10,765 nt of DNA from Spirochaetota bacterium. GTDB lineage: Bacteria; Spirochaetota; Spirochaetia; Treponematales; UBA12059. The notes under the pieces are model-generated. The model was not told where the DNA came from, ran no database searches, and saw only the letters and a program-made list of their open reading frames with translations. The translations under genes and the position numbers were made by a program. Positions 1 through 6,336 of the stretch are shown here, piece by piece (the stretch's first letter is position 1; every line of letters begins with the position of its first letter). The stretch lies in NCBI GenBank assembly GCA_029565815.1, contig JAKQNL010000086.1, positions 1 through 10,765 on the forward strand. The letters run 5' to 3'.

Positions 1-1044
1 AGCCTGGGCAACGGCATCGACCCCCTGGAAATCGTGGACGAGTTCGGTGCCGACGCCCTCAAGTTTACCCTTGCCTTCCTTACCAGCCAGGGCCAAGACA
101 TCCTTATGGACAAGGAAAGCTTCAAACTGGGTTCCAAATTCGCCAACAAGATATGGAACGCAAGCCGCTACATACTCATGAACCTGGATGGCATCGAGCT
201 GGTGGACAAGCCGGCCCTTTTGGATGTGGACCGATGGATACTGCACCGGCTGGACGCGGCAGCAGCATCCGTTGCCGAAGCGATAGGCTCGTATCGTTTT
301 AACGACGCTGCCTCTACCGTGTACGAATTCTTCTGGAACGATTTTTGCGACTGGTACCTGGAAGCAACCAAATTGTCCACCCGCTCTAGCGACCAAGCGG
401 AGAAGAACCGGGCGCTTAGCGTGCTTCTGTCCGTGCTTGAAGAAGCCTTACGCCTCTTGCACCCATTCCTGCCGTTTGTGACCGAGGAAATATACGGCAA
501 GCTTCCAAACGTTCGCGGCCGGCTCATTGTGGCGGCATATCCAAAGGCCGATCCAGCGCGGCGCAACGATGAGCTTGACGCGCGCTTTACCGAGCTCAAG
601 GAATTGGTTACCATGGTCCGTTCGCTGAAGGCGGAATTCGGCATTCCGCCGGAGCGCAAGCTGCGCCTTGCGGTAAAAGGCGACGACGGCAGCCAGGCGG
701 CGCAGTTCCTGTCGCACAACGCTGCATTGGTCGTGCTGCTTGCGAATGCAGAATCCTTCACCCCCGTTCAGTCCAAGCCCGAGGGTTCCCTGGCACTGGC
801 GGGCCGGGGCTATGAGTGTTACGCTTATGCTCGGGAGGCGGTGGATATTTCCGCCCTTGCCCTGCGTTTCCGCAAGGAAGCGGAAAAAGAAAACGCGTTC
901 GCCGACAAGGTGGACGCAAAACTTTCAAACGCCGGTTTCGCCAACAGCGCGCCGCCGGAAGTAATAGCAAAAGAGCGGGAAAAACTGGAAGCAGCCCGCA
1001 CTCGGGCCGCCAAACTCCTCAAGTATGTGGGAGAGCTGGAATAG
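1..1044 (+). CDS. valS: Valyl-tRNA synthetase, C-terminal part (5' end outside window)
   Basis: Cytoplasmic class I aminoacyl-tRNA synthetase that charges tRNA-Val. The frame is open from base 1, so the gene begins upstream; 347 residues are visible. The first residues, SLGNGIDPLEIV, are what follows or ends the KMSKS signature in ValRS, so the catalytic core is just cut off. Next come the FGADALKF stretch and the alpha-helical anticodon-binding domain (roughly visible residues 75-220, with FNDAASTVYEFFWNDFCDWY and HPFLPFVTEEIY, both typical of ValRS). The last 60 residues form the charged C-terminal coiled-coil arm, with the family pattern KLSNAGFANSAPPEVI followed by a KEREKLEAARTR-like helix. 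The C-terminus is complete, ending at TAG 1042-1044. The stop overlaps the Shine-Dalgarno of the next gene, suggesting co-transcription. The GTG at 34 is an internal codon, not a start. Confidence 0.97.
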   Translation, partial: SLGNGIDPLEIVDEFGADALKFTLAFLTSQGQDILMDKESFKLGSKFANKIWNASRYILMNLDGIELVDKPALLDVDRWILHRLDAAAASVAEAIGSYRFNDAASTVYEFFWNDFCDWYLEATKLSTRSSDQAEKNRALSVLLSVLEEALRLLHPFLPFVTEEIYGKLPNVRGRLIVAAYPKADPARRNDELDARFTELKELVTMVRSLKAEFGIPPERKLRLAVKGDDGSQAAQFLSHNAALVVLLANAESFTPVQSKPEGSLALAGRGYECYAYAREAVDISALALRFRKEAEKENAFADKVDAKLSNAGFANSAPPEVIAKEREKLEAARTRAAKLLKYVGELE

Positions 1045-1047
1045 GAG
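1043..1047 (+). promoter_or_regulatory. Shine-Dalgarno deciding the GTG start of the HD gene
   Basis: AGGAG overlaps the valS stop codon and stands 5 nt before GTG 1053. It supports the GTG start and translational coupling to valS. No comparable site precedes the alternative ATG 1110. Confidence 0.75.
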
Positions 1048-1052
1048 CATCG

Positions 1053-1664
1053 GTGTCTAGTAAGGGAAAACCCCTTGAGTCGCGAACCGGCCCCAAACGG
1101 GCCGGTTCCATGGCCCAAGACCAGATGATACGCCTCAAGGAAATGCACCTTGCCCCCTATATCCAGGTGGCCACTTTGCTTATCGGCAAGCGCAGGCGAT
1201 CGGGCGGCAATATGTTCCGCCACCAGATCGACAGCATGGCTATACTCATGGACTACGGCTACATCGATTCGGTGCTGCTTAAGGCTTCGGTTATCCACGA
1301 TGTGGTGGAGGACATCCCGGACCTGGACCGATCCATCATCCTGGATATCGACGAGGAAAGCGCCGCGGTGTACAAGCTGGTGCTCGAGGTAACCAGGCGG
1401 CCGGTAGAGACAAAGCCAGAATTCCTGGAGCGCATACTGCACTACGGTTCGCCAAGCGCCATGGTCCTTAAGGCTGCCGACCGCATCAGCAACATGATAT
1501 CGCTTGGCTATACCACCGATGTGGAATTCATCCAGCGCTACGTCAATGAAACCGAGCGCTATGTCTATCCTATAGCCGAAAAAGCCAATCCGCTCATGCT
1601 TGCGGAAATGACCGAGCTGGTCGCGACCCGGCGAGCCTTCCTTGTAAGCTGTTTTGAAATTTAG
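1053..1664 (+). CDS. Stand-alone HD-domain protein, RelA/SpoT-hydrolase-like (possible small alarmone hydrolase)
   Basis: A 203-residue cytoplasmic protein resembling only the N-terminal hydrolase domain of RelA/SpoT and the small MESH1-type hydrolases, which remove the 3'-pyrophosphate of (p)ppGpp. Visible: RRSGG then His57 (equivalent of RKSGE...H), HDVVED at 82-87 giving the His-Asp metal pair and the Glu86/Asp87 catalytic pair, and KAADRISNM with Asp143 (metal) and Asn147. Spacing between these residues closely follows the family. No synthetase or TGS/ACT domain is present; about 200 residues is the usual size of stand-alone hydrolases. I chose GTG 1053 because AGGAG (1043-1047) lies 5 nt upstream; the alternative ATG 1110 has no clear ribosome site and would remove 19 poorly structured residues. 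It sits 8 nt after valS and 28 nt before deoC. Alarmone hydrolysis is inferred; another nucleotide phosphohydrolase activity is possible. Confidence 0.85.
   Translation: MSSKGKPLESRTGPKRAGSMAQDQMIRLKEMHLAPYIQVATLLIGKRRRSGGNMFRHQIDSMAILMDYGYIDSVLLKASVIHDVVEDIPDLDRSIILDIDEESAAVYKLVLEVTRRPVETKPEFLERILHYGSPSAMVLKAADRISNMISLGYTTDVEFIQRYVNETERYVYPIAEKANPLMLAEMTELVATRRAFLVSCFEI
1084..1108 (+). repeat. Perfect 10-bp inverted repeat with 5-nt loop near the start of the HD gene
   Basis: GAACCGGCCC (1084-1093) and GGGCCGGTTC (1099-1108) are exact reverse complements separated by five bases. In RNA this is a very stable GC-rich stem-loop. It lies in codons 11-19 counted from GTG 1053 and ends one base before the alternative ATG 1110. 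No T-run follows, so it is not a standard intrinsic terminator. Function unknown; it could affect ribosome passage, mRNA processing or start choice. Confidence 0.7.
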
Positions 1665-1692
1665 TGATCTTTTCTATACTAAGGAGCGTACC

Positions 1693-2364
1693 ATGCCGAA
1701 AGTGTGGACCAAAGCCAGTCTGGCTGCGACGATAGACCACACGGCGCTGAAAGCCGTGTGCACCGAGCAGCAAATACAGGAACTGTGTGCGGAGGCAAAA
1801 GCCAACGGATTCGCATCCGTGTGCGTCAATCCTGTTTGGGTCAGTAAGTGCGCAAAAGAGCTGGCAGGAACCAAGGTTCTGGTGTGCTCCGTGGTCGGTT
1901 TCCCGCTTGGGGCTAACACCAGCGAAATTAAGGCCCAGGAAGCCGCCCTTGCTGTCAAGCAGGGAGCGCAGGAAATCGATATGGTCATAAACCTTGGAGC
2001 CGCAAAGTCCGGCGACTGGAAGACCGTGGAAGACGATATACGGGCCGTGGTTAAGGCTTGTGGCAAGGCGCCGGTAAAGGTGATTATCGAAGCCTGTTAC
2101 CTAACCGACCAGGAAAAAGTGAAAGCATGCGAGCATGCGACAAAAGCAGGAGCCGCGTTTGTAAAAACCAGCACCGGTTTTGGCACCGGCGGGGCGACCG
2201 TGGATGACGTGCGCATCATGAAGCAGGCTGCAGGCCCGCAGGTGAAGGTAAAGGCATCGGGAGGCATACGCAGCTACCACGACGCAATCAAGCTTTTGGA
2301 AGCCGGCGCGGACAGGCTTGGCGCATCCAGCGGCGTGGTCATCGTTACCGAATTGCCGGATTGA
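1693..2364 (+). CDS. deoC: Deoxyribose-phosphate aldolase
   Basis: Class I aldolase of deoxynucleoside catabolism: 2-deoxy-D-ribose 5-phosphate is split to glyceraldehyde 3-phosphate and acetaldehyde in the cytoplasm. The 223-residue single TIM-barrel domain matches the usual 215-260 length. The N-terminal TIDHTALK motif, VGFPLG (68-73), EIDMVINLG with Asp96, FVKTSTGF with the Schiff-base Lys158, and VKASGGIR with Lys187 are all present, so the enzyme should be active. Start ATG 1693 is set by AAGGAG at 1681-1686 (6 nt spacing); the open frame continues upstream but only through the end of the HD gene. The nucleoside receptor and transporter downstream make the role clear: disposal or use of the sugar released from imported deoxynucleosides. 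The stop is followed by a dyad-rich intergenic region, so deoC is probably the last gene of the left transcription unit. Confidence 0.97.
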   Translation: MPKVWTKASLAATIDHTALKAVCTEQQIQELCAEAKANGFASVCVNPVWVSKCAKELAGTKVLVCSVVGFPLGANTSEIKAQEAALAVKQGAQEIDMVINLGAAKSGDWKTVEDDIRAVVKACGKAPVKVIIEACYLTDQEKVKACEHATKAGAAFVKTSTGFGTGGATVDDVRIMKQAAGPQVKVKASGGIRSYHDAIKLLEAGADRLGASSGVVIVTELPD

Positions 2365-2372
2365 GCCAGCCA

Positions 2373-2412
2373 GGTAAACCGGTTTGTCCAATCTGACAAA
2401 ATGCGCTTTACC
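2373..2412 (+). repeat. Nested inverted repeats between deoC and the nucleoside receptor gene
   Basis: Two exact dyads share one centre: outer GGTAAA (2373-2378) with TTTACC (2407-2412), inner TTTGTC (2383-2388) with GACAAA (2395-2400). The palindrome AAACCGGTTT (2376-2385) overlaps both left arms. No T-run follows, which argues against a simple terminator. The inner right arm overlaps the best -35-like hexamer, so an operator for a repressor of nucleoside uptake is a reasonable inference; a deoC mRNA 3'-end structure is the alternative. Confidence 0.5.
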
Positions 2413-2420
2413 GTAATAAA
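2393..2420 (+). promoter_or_regulatory. Candidate sigma-70-type promoter of the nucleoside receptor gene
   Basis: CTGACA (2393-2398, five of six matches to TTGACA) is followed after 16 bp by AATAAA (2415-2420, four of six to TATAAT) in an AT-rich patch. Transcription would begin near 2427, giving a leader of about 100 nt. A competing -10 (TATAAG, 2454-2459, five of six matches) has no good -35. Prediction by eye only. Confidence 0.4.
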
Positions 2421-2453
2421 TGTAGCATTCCGCGTTAGCCTGCAAGCTTCGCG

Positions 2454-2459
2454 TATAAG
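2454..2459 (+). promoter_or_regulatory. Alternative -10 element (TATAAG) before the nucleoside receptor gene
   Basis: TATAAG differs from the -10 consensus by one base and lies 71 bases before the start codon. Nothing at the proper distance upstream resembles a -35 hexamer, so this is weaker overall than the CTGACA/AATAAA pair, or would depend on an activator. Confidence 0.25.
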
Positions 2460-2482
2460 TATTGATTTTTCCCGCGTGGGGG

Positions 2483-2518
2483 CTTACTATGGTCGCGCAC
2501 CCAGAAATGGGGAGTAAG
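2483..2518 (+). promoter_or_regulatory. Leader stem-loop overlapping the Shine-Dalgarno of the receptor gene
   Basis: CTTACT (2483-2488) is an exact reverse complement of AGTAAG (2513-2518), and CCC (2500-2502) can pair with GGG (2509-2511) inside it. The right arm includes the first three bases of the Shine-Dalgarno AAGGAG (2516-2521), so the closed form would hinder ribosome binding at ATG 2531. It matches no riboswitch class I recognise. The pairing is visible; regulation is inferred. Confidence 0.35.
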
Positions 2519-2530
2519 GAGATCAGGAAT

Positions 2531-3574
2531 ATGAAGATTCGCAGCATCCTTTTCGCGCTTCTTGCCGTAGCCGTTGTGCTGTCCGGCTGCGCAAAGAAGG
2601 CAGAGCCTGTCGTAGAGGCTCCCAAAGTGGAATTCAAAGTCGGCCTCGTAACCGACGTCGGCGGCATCGACGACAAATCCTTCAACCAGGGCACCTGGGA
2701 AGGCATTGTGCGCTTTGGCCGGGAGCTGAACATAACCGAAGGCGTGGACTACAAGTACCTGCAGTCCGCAGCCGAGGCGGATTACGTTCCAAACCTCAGC
2801 ACCTTCGCCGACGAGAAGCTCAATCTCATCATTGCCCCAGGCTTCTTGTTCGCCAGCGCCATGGGCGAAGTGGCTGACAAGTACCCCGAGCAGAAGTTCC
2901 TCATCATCGACACCGTTGTGGAAAAGCCGAATGTGGTCAGCGCAGTGTTCGCCGAGCATGAAGGTTCCTTCCTGGTTGGCGTGGCCGCAGGCTTGCGCGC
3001 TAAGGCAGACGGCAAGAAGATCGTCGGTTTTATCGGCGGCATGAAGTTCCCCCTTATCGAGAAGTTCGAGGCCGGTTTCATTCAGGGCGTTAAGGCCGTA
3101 TACCCCGAGTGCAAGATCCTGGTGGATTACGCCGGCGATTTCGGCGCTCCGGACAAGGGACAGGCCATTGCCCAGAAGCAGTACAACGCTGGCGCGTATA
3201 TCATTTTCCACGCGGCAGGCGGTACCGGCAACGGCATGATCAAAGAAGCCAAGGAACGCTCCGAGAAGGGCGACATCCGCTGGGCCATCGGCGTGGACAA
3301 GGACCAGTACGCGGACGGCGCTTACGGCGACAAGTCTGCTGTGCTCACCTCCATGATGAAGGCTGTTGACGTGGCTGCGTTCGACGTGTCCAAGATGGCG
3401 CTTGACGGCACCTTCCCCGGCGGCACCACCCTCGTGTTCTCCCTCAAGAACAACGGCGTCGGCATCCCCCAGACCAATCCTAACCTCAGCGCTGACATCA
3501 TCGCTGCTGTAGAAGATTACGCCCGCCAGATCGCCACCGGCACCTTGGTGGTTTCCGAAGTTCCAGGCAAGTAA
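2531..3574 (+). CDS. BMP/PnrA-family nucleoside-binding lipoprotein of an ABC importer
   Basis: Lipid-anchored substrate receptor of the basic membrane protein family (BmpA, TmpC/PnrA of Treponema pallidum, NupN/YufN of Bacillus), which binds purine or other nucleosides outside the inner membrane and passes them to the ABC permease. The 347-residue protein starts with a lipoprotein signal: K2/R4, hydrophobic stretch 6-17, lipobox LSGC with Cys20. The mature domain opens with KVGLVTDVGGIDDKSFNQ, the family's nucleoside-binding segment, and later has AEHEGSFLVGVAAGL, FIGGMKFPLIEKFEAGF, FHAAGGTGNG and GVDKDQ, all family hallmarks. Start ATG 2531 is preferred over in-frame ATG 2489 because AAGGAG (2516-2521) precedes it and it places the signal peptide correctly. 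It is separated from its transporter genes by a terminator, which would allow receptor excess. Purine preference is inferred from the PnrA resemblance. Confidence 0.95.
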   Translation: MKIRSILFALLAVAVVLSGCAKKAEPVVEAPKVEFKVGLVTDVGGIDDKSFNQGTWEGIVRFGRELNITEGVDYKYLQSAAEADYVPNLSTFADEKLNLIIAPGFLFASAMGEVADKYPEQKFLIIDTVVEKPNVVSAVFAEHEGSFLVGVAAGLRAKADGKKIVGFIGGMKFPLIEKFEAGFIQGVKAVYPECKILVDYAGDFGAPDKGQAIAQKQYNAGAYIIFHAAGGTGNGMIKEAKERSEKGDIRWAIGVDKDQYADGAYGDKSAVLTSMMKAVDVAAFDVSKMALDGTFPGGTTLVFSLKNNGVGIPQTNPNLSADIIAAVEDYARQIATGTLVVSEVPGK

Positions 3575-3591
3575 GCTAGGCTTGCAGCCAG

Positions 3592-3624
3592 AAGGCCGTC
3601 CCGGTTTCGGGGCGGCTTTTTTTT
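3592..3624 (+). terminator. Strong intrinsic terminator after the nucleoside receptor gene
   Basis: An 8-bp stem (3595-3602 with 3609-3616, one G-U pair, the rest Watson-Crick) with a six-base loop is followed directly by eight T residues (3617-3624). The AAG before the stem can extend pairing into the T-run. It lies 18 nt past the receptor stop. Partial readthrough would give more receptor than transporter. Confidence 0.88.
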
Positions 3625-3626
3625 CT

Positions 3627-3643
3627 ACCGCCAAAGCGGTTTT
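3627..3643 (+). terminator. Second small hairpin with T-run, downstream of the main terminator
   Basis: ACCGC (3627-3631) pairs with GCGGT (3636-3640) around a CAAA loop, followed by TTT. The stem is short, so it is a weak back-up terminator at best, or part of the leader of the ATPase gene if transcription starts just upstream. Confidence 0.3.
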
Positions 3644-3653
3644 CGTAGTAGTG

Positions 3654-3660
3654 TTATACG
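3654..3660 (+). promoter_or_regulatory. Possible extended -10 element before the ABC ATPase gene
   Basis: TG-T-TATACG (TG at 3652-3653, hexamer 3655-3660) resembles an extended -10 element, but no convincing -35 hexamer precedes it and the resulting leader would be under 10 nt. The transporter may instead be expressed by readthrough from the receptor gene. Low confidence. Confidence 0.15.
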
Positions 3661-3673
3661 GCGGGGGTACGCG

Positions 3674-5194
3674 ATGGGCGACATTGTAGAGATGCTCGAT
3701 ATCACCAAGGATTTTCCGGGGATACGGGCTAACGACAGGGTGAGCGTGCGGGTTCGCAAAGGTTCCATCCACGCGCTGTTGGGCGAAAACGGCGCAGGGA
3801 AATCCACGCTCATGAGCATCCTGTTTGGGCTGTACCAGCCGGATTCAGGCCGCATCCTGGTGCGCGGCCGCGAGGTGAACATAAGCGACCCGAATGTAGC
3901 GAACGCCCTTGGCATAGGCATGGTGCACCAGCATTTCAAGCTGGTCCACAACTTTACCGTTACCGAAAACATTATCCTTGGGCTTGAACCTAGGCGCGGC
4001 CTTGTTCTGGATACGGCAAAGGCGGCGGCCAGAGTGGCGGAGCTGTCCAAGCTGTACGGCCTGGATGTGGATCCTAACGCTAAGATAGAAGATATCAGCG
4101 TGAGCATGCAGCAACGCGTAGAAATACTGAAAATGCTGTACCGGAACGCGGAAATACTTATTTTCGACGAGCCGACGGCAGTCCTTACTCCACAGGAAAT
4201 CCACGAGCTTATGGCTATTATGCGCCGCCTTACGGCGGAGGGAAAAACCATACTCCTTATCACCCACAAGCTTAAGGAGATAAAAGCCGTCGCGGATACC
4301 TGCACGGTGCTTCGCCGCGGAAAGCTTGTGGGCACGGTGCCGGTAGCCGACGCAAGCGAAGCCGGCTTGGCGCAGATGATGGTTGGCCGGGAAGTGAATT
4401 TTTCCGTTTCCAAAACGAAAGCACAAGCCGGGGCTGTAAAACTTTCCATACGGGACCTGTGCGTGCGAAACGCAAAAGGCCTTTTGGGTGTTAAGCATTT
4501 ATCGCTAGATGTGCGTGCCGGCGAAATAGTCGGCCTGTGCGGCATTGACGGCAACGGCCAGAGCGAACTCATACAGGCAATTACGGGCCTTGTGCCGGTA
4601 GAGTCGGGAACCATTCTGGTTGGTGATCGGGACATATCGAAGTTGCCGGTAAAAGCGCGGCTTGACGCAGGGCTTGGCCATATTCCGGAAGACCGCCACC
4701 GCTTTGGCCTGGTGCTGGATTTCCGCCTCGACGAGAACATGGTGTTCCACCGATTCCAGAGCCGGCCGTTCTCCCGCTATGGCATTTTGAACCCGGTAGA
4801 GATAAGCCGATATGCCGACCGGCTCATATCGGAATTCGATGTACGTTCCGGAGAAGGCGTCGCGACGCCCGCTCGTTCCATGTCCGGAGGCAACCAGCAA
4901 AAAGCCATTGTTGCGCGCGAGATAGACCGATCGCCGGCGGTCTTCGTGATAGCCCAGCCGACCCGCGGGCTGGACGTTGGCGCTATCGAGTATATCCACC
5001 AGCGCATCGTGGAAGAGCGGGACAAGGGCAAGGCAATTCTGCTGTGCTCGCTGGAGCTGGACGAGATCATGGACGTATCCGACCGCATTGCGGTTATCTA
5101 TGGCGGTGAAATCGTAGGCGTTGTAAACGCGGACGAAACCGAAGAAAACGAACTGGGCCTCTTGATGTCGGGCTCGCTTAGAAAGGCCGAGTAA
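3674..5194 (+). CDS. Nucleoside ABC importer ATP-binding protein (NupO/YufO type, two ABC domains)
   Basis: Energising subunit of the nucleoside importer, 506 residues with two fused ABC domains as in RbsA/YufO proteins, bound to the cytoplasmic face of the permeases. Domain 1: Walker A GENGAGKST (37-45), signature-like ISVSMQQR (141-148), Walker B ILIFDEPT with Asp165/Glu166, and ITHKLKE switch region. Domain 2: Walker A-like GIDGNGQSE (290-298) lacking the usual Lys, signature SGGNQQK (404-410), and IAQPTRGLD with Gln428 in place of the catalytic Glu. The degenerate second Walker motifs and the HIPEDRHRFGLV stretch are normal for this subfamily and separate it from sugar importers. ATG 3674 is the first start after the terminator; the upstream GGGGG is only a modest ribosome site. 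The stop is 2 nt before the first permease gene. Confidence 0.96.
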   Translation: MGDIVEMLDITKDFPGIRANDRVSVRVRKGSIHALLGENGAGKSTLMSILFGLYQPDSGRILVRGREVNISDPNVANALGIGMVHQHFKLVHNFTVTENIILGLEPRRGLVLDTAKAAARVAELSKLYGLDVDPNAKIEDISVSMQQRVEILKMLYRNAEILIFDEPTAVLTPQEIHELMAIMRRLTAEGKTILLITHKLKEIKAVADTCTVLRRGKLVGTVPVADASEAGLAQMMVGREVNFSVSKTKAQAGAVKLSIRDLCVRNAKGLLGVKHLSLDVRAGEIVGLCGIDGNGQSELIQAITGLVPVESGTILVGDRDISKLPVKARLDAGLGHIPEDRHRFGLVLDFRLDENMVFHRFQSRPFSRYGILNPVEISRYADRLISEFDVRSGEGVATPARSMSGGNQQKAIVAREIDRSPAVFVIAQPTRGLDVGAIEYIHQRIVEERDKGKAILLCSLELDEIMDVSDRIAVIYGGEIVGVVNADETEENELGLLMSGSLRKAE

Positions 5195-5196
5195 GT

Positions 5197-6336
5197 ATGG
5201 CGGACGAGAAAAAACACAAAGCGACGCGCAGCGGCAAACTGTTGGTACCGGCGCTTGCCGCCCTCATGGGCTTTTTGGTAGGAGCCCTCGTTATACTGAT
5301 TACGGGCAAGAACCCGCTCTTAATGTTCAACGCGATGATCCAGGGCGTTACGGGCATCAACGTAGCAAAGGGAAGCTTTAACGCCCGCTACATAGGCGAG
5401 TTTGTCTTGCAGGCCATGCCCATAATCCTTACCGGCTTGTCGGTTGGATTTGCCTTCAGGACCGGATTGTTCAACATAGGCGCGGAAGGCCAGCTGATGC
5501 TCGGTTCGCTTGGCGCTACCGCCGTAGCCCTCCTTGTAAAAGCCCCTCCTGTCGTGCATATTCCGCTTGTGCTCATGGGCGGAATGCTTGCAGGCGGCTT
5601 ATGGGGAGCGGTGCCGGGGCTCTTAAAAGCGAGATTCAATGTTCATGAAGTGGTTGTGACCATCATGCTCAACTACGTTGCGTTACATGTTAATAACTGG
5701 GCTATCCTGAACGTGTTCGGCTCTGCCGACCGGGTAAAGACCGCCGTGTTTCCGGCTTCCGCAATGCTCAAGGACCCGTGGCTGCAGAACCTGTCCGGCG
5801 GCTCTCGCCTTAACTGGGGTTTTGTGCCGGTTATCCTGGCCATCGTCGCGTACTGGTTCATTATAGAGAAGACGACGTTTGGCTACGGATTGCGGGCGGT
5901 TGGCTTTAACAAAGACGCGGCCAAATACGCCGGCCTAAAGGTAAACCGAAACGTCATGTTGTCCATGTTGCTTGCCGGAGCGTTTGCAGGTCTTGCCGGC
6001 GCGATTATCACCAGCGGAACCTTTGGGTTTGGCCGGGCCTTGTCTGCGGCCGAAGGATACGGCTTTGACGGAATCGCCGTCGCCCTGGTAGGCGCAACCC
6101 AGGCTCCGGGCATACTGCTGGCCGGACTCCTCTTCGGCATGCTCAAGGCTGCGGGGCCGCTCATGCAGTCGCAGGGCATACCAAAGGAAATCGGCGGAAT
6201 CATCCAGGCGTCCATCGTCTTGTTCGTCGCCATGAAATACGGCATAGAGCGGATTGGCCTGTGGCTGCGCGCAAAAAAAAGTGGCAGCCAGCAATCCGTA
6301 GCCGACAGCGCTGTGGGCGAGGAGGCCGGAGTATGA
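5197..6336 (+). CDS. Nucleoside ABC importer permease 1 (NupP/YufP type)
   Basis: Inner-membrane permease of the BPD_transp_2 (RbsC-like) family, 379 residues. After a short positive N-terminus (KKHKATRSGK) the first membrane helix spans about 15-37, and several further hydrophobic helices follow. The family motif FRTGLFNIGAEGQ ends at about residue 99, and VHEVVVTIMLNYVA, GLRAVGFNKDAAKYAG (cytoplasmic coupling segment) and EGYGFDGIAVALVG are all typical of YufP/NupP. The extra soluble segment around 165-205 before a new helix is usual for this half. It begins 2 nt after the ATPase gene, with only a weak AAAGG upstream, suggesting translational coupling. Its stop TGA overlaps the ATG of the second permease (ATGA). 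It would pair with that permease to form the channel. Confidence 0.95.
   Translation: MADEKKHKATRSGKLLVPALAALMGFLVGALVILITGKNPLLMFNAMIQGVTGINVAKGSFNARYIGEFVLQAMPIILTGLSVGFAFRTGLFNIGAEGQLMLGSLGATAVALLVKAPPVVHIPLVLMGGMLAGGLWGAVPGLLKARFNVHEVVVTIMLNYVALHVNNWAILNVFGSADRVKTAVFPASAMLKDPWLQNLSGGSRLNWGFVPVILAIVAYWFIIEKTTFGYGLRAVGFNKDAAKYAGLKVNRNVMLSMLLAGAFAGLAGAIITSGTFGFGRALSAAEGYGFDGIAVALVGATQAPGILLAGLLFGMLKAAGPLMQSQGIPKEIGGIIQASIVLFVAMKYGIERIGLWLRAKKSGSQQSVADSAVGEEAGV

Noticed and set aside
816..1052. N-terminal extension of the HD protein overlapping valS
   Set aside because: The extension is arginine/glycine-rich read-through of valS in another frame; GTG 1053 has the only convincing ribosome site.
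2489..2530. In-frame ATG 2489 as start of the nucleoside receptor
   Set aside because: It would add 14 polar residues before the lipoprotein signal peptide; ATG 2531 has a good Shine-Dalgarno and puts the lipobox Cys at residue 20.
2427..2530. Purine or other known riboswitch in the receptor leader
   Set aside because: The conserved cores of the purine class (paired P1 flanks, TATGG and TCTACC-like segments) are not present; only a simple Shine-Dalgarno stem is seen.
2435..3772. Long open frame of 445 codons on the minus strand across the receptor gene
   Set aside because: It mirrors the codon pattern of the BMP gene on the other strand, has no recognisable domain, runs through the terminator and intergenic DNA, and the plus-strand product is a clear family member.
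3625..4740. Minus-strand open frame of 371 codons opposite the ABC ATPase gene
   Set aside because: Serine- and arginine-rich low-complexity translation with no domain; an antisense shadow of a well-identified ATPase.
4541..4980. Degenerate Walker A and missing catalytic Glu in the second ABC domain, as a sign of gene decay
   Set aside because: GIDGNGQ and IAQPTRGLD are the normal sequences of the second domain in YufO/NupO-type ATPases.
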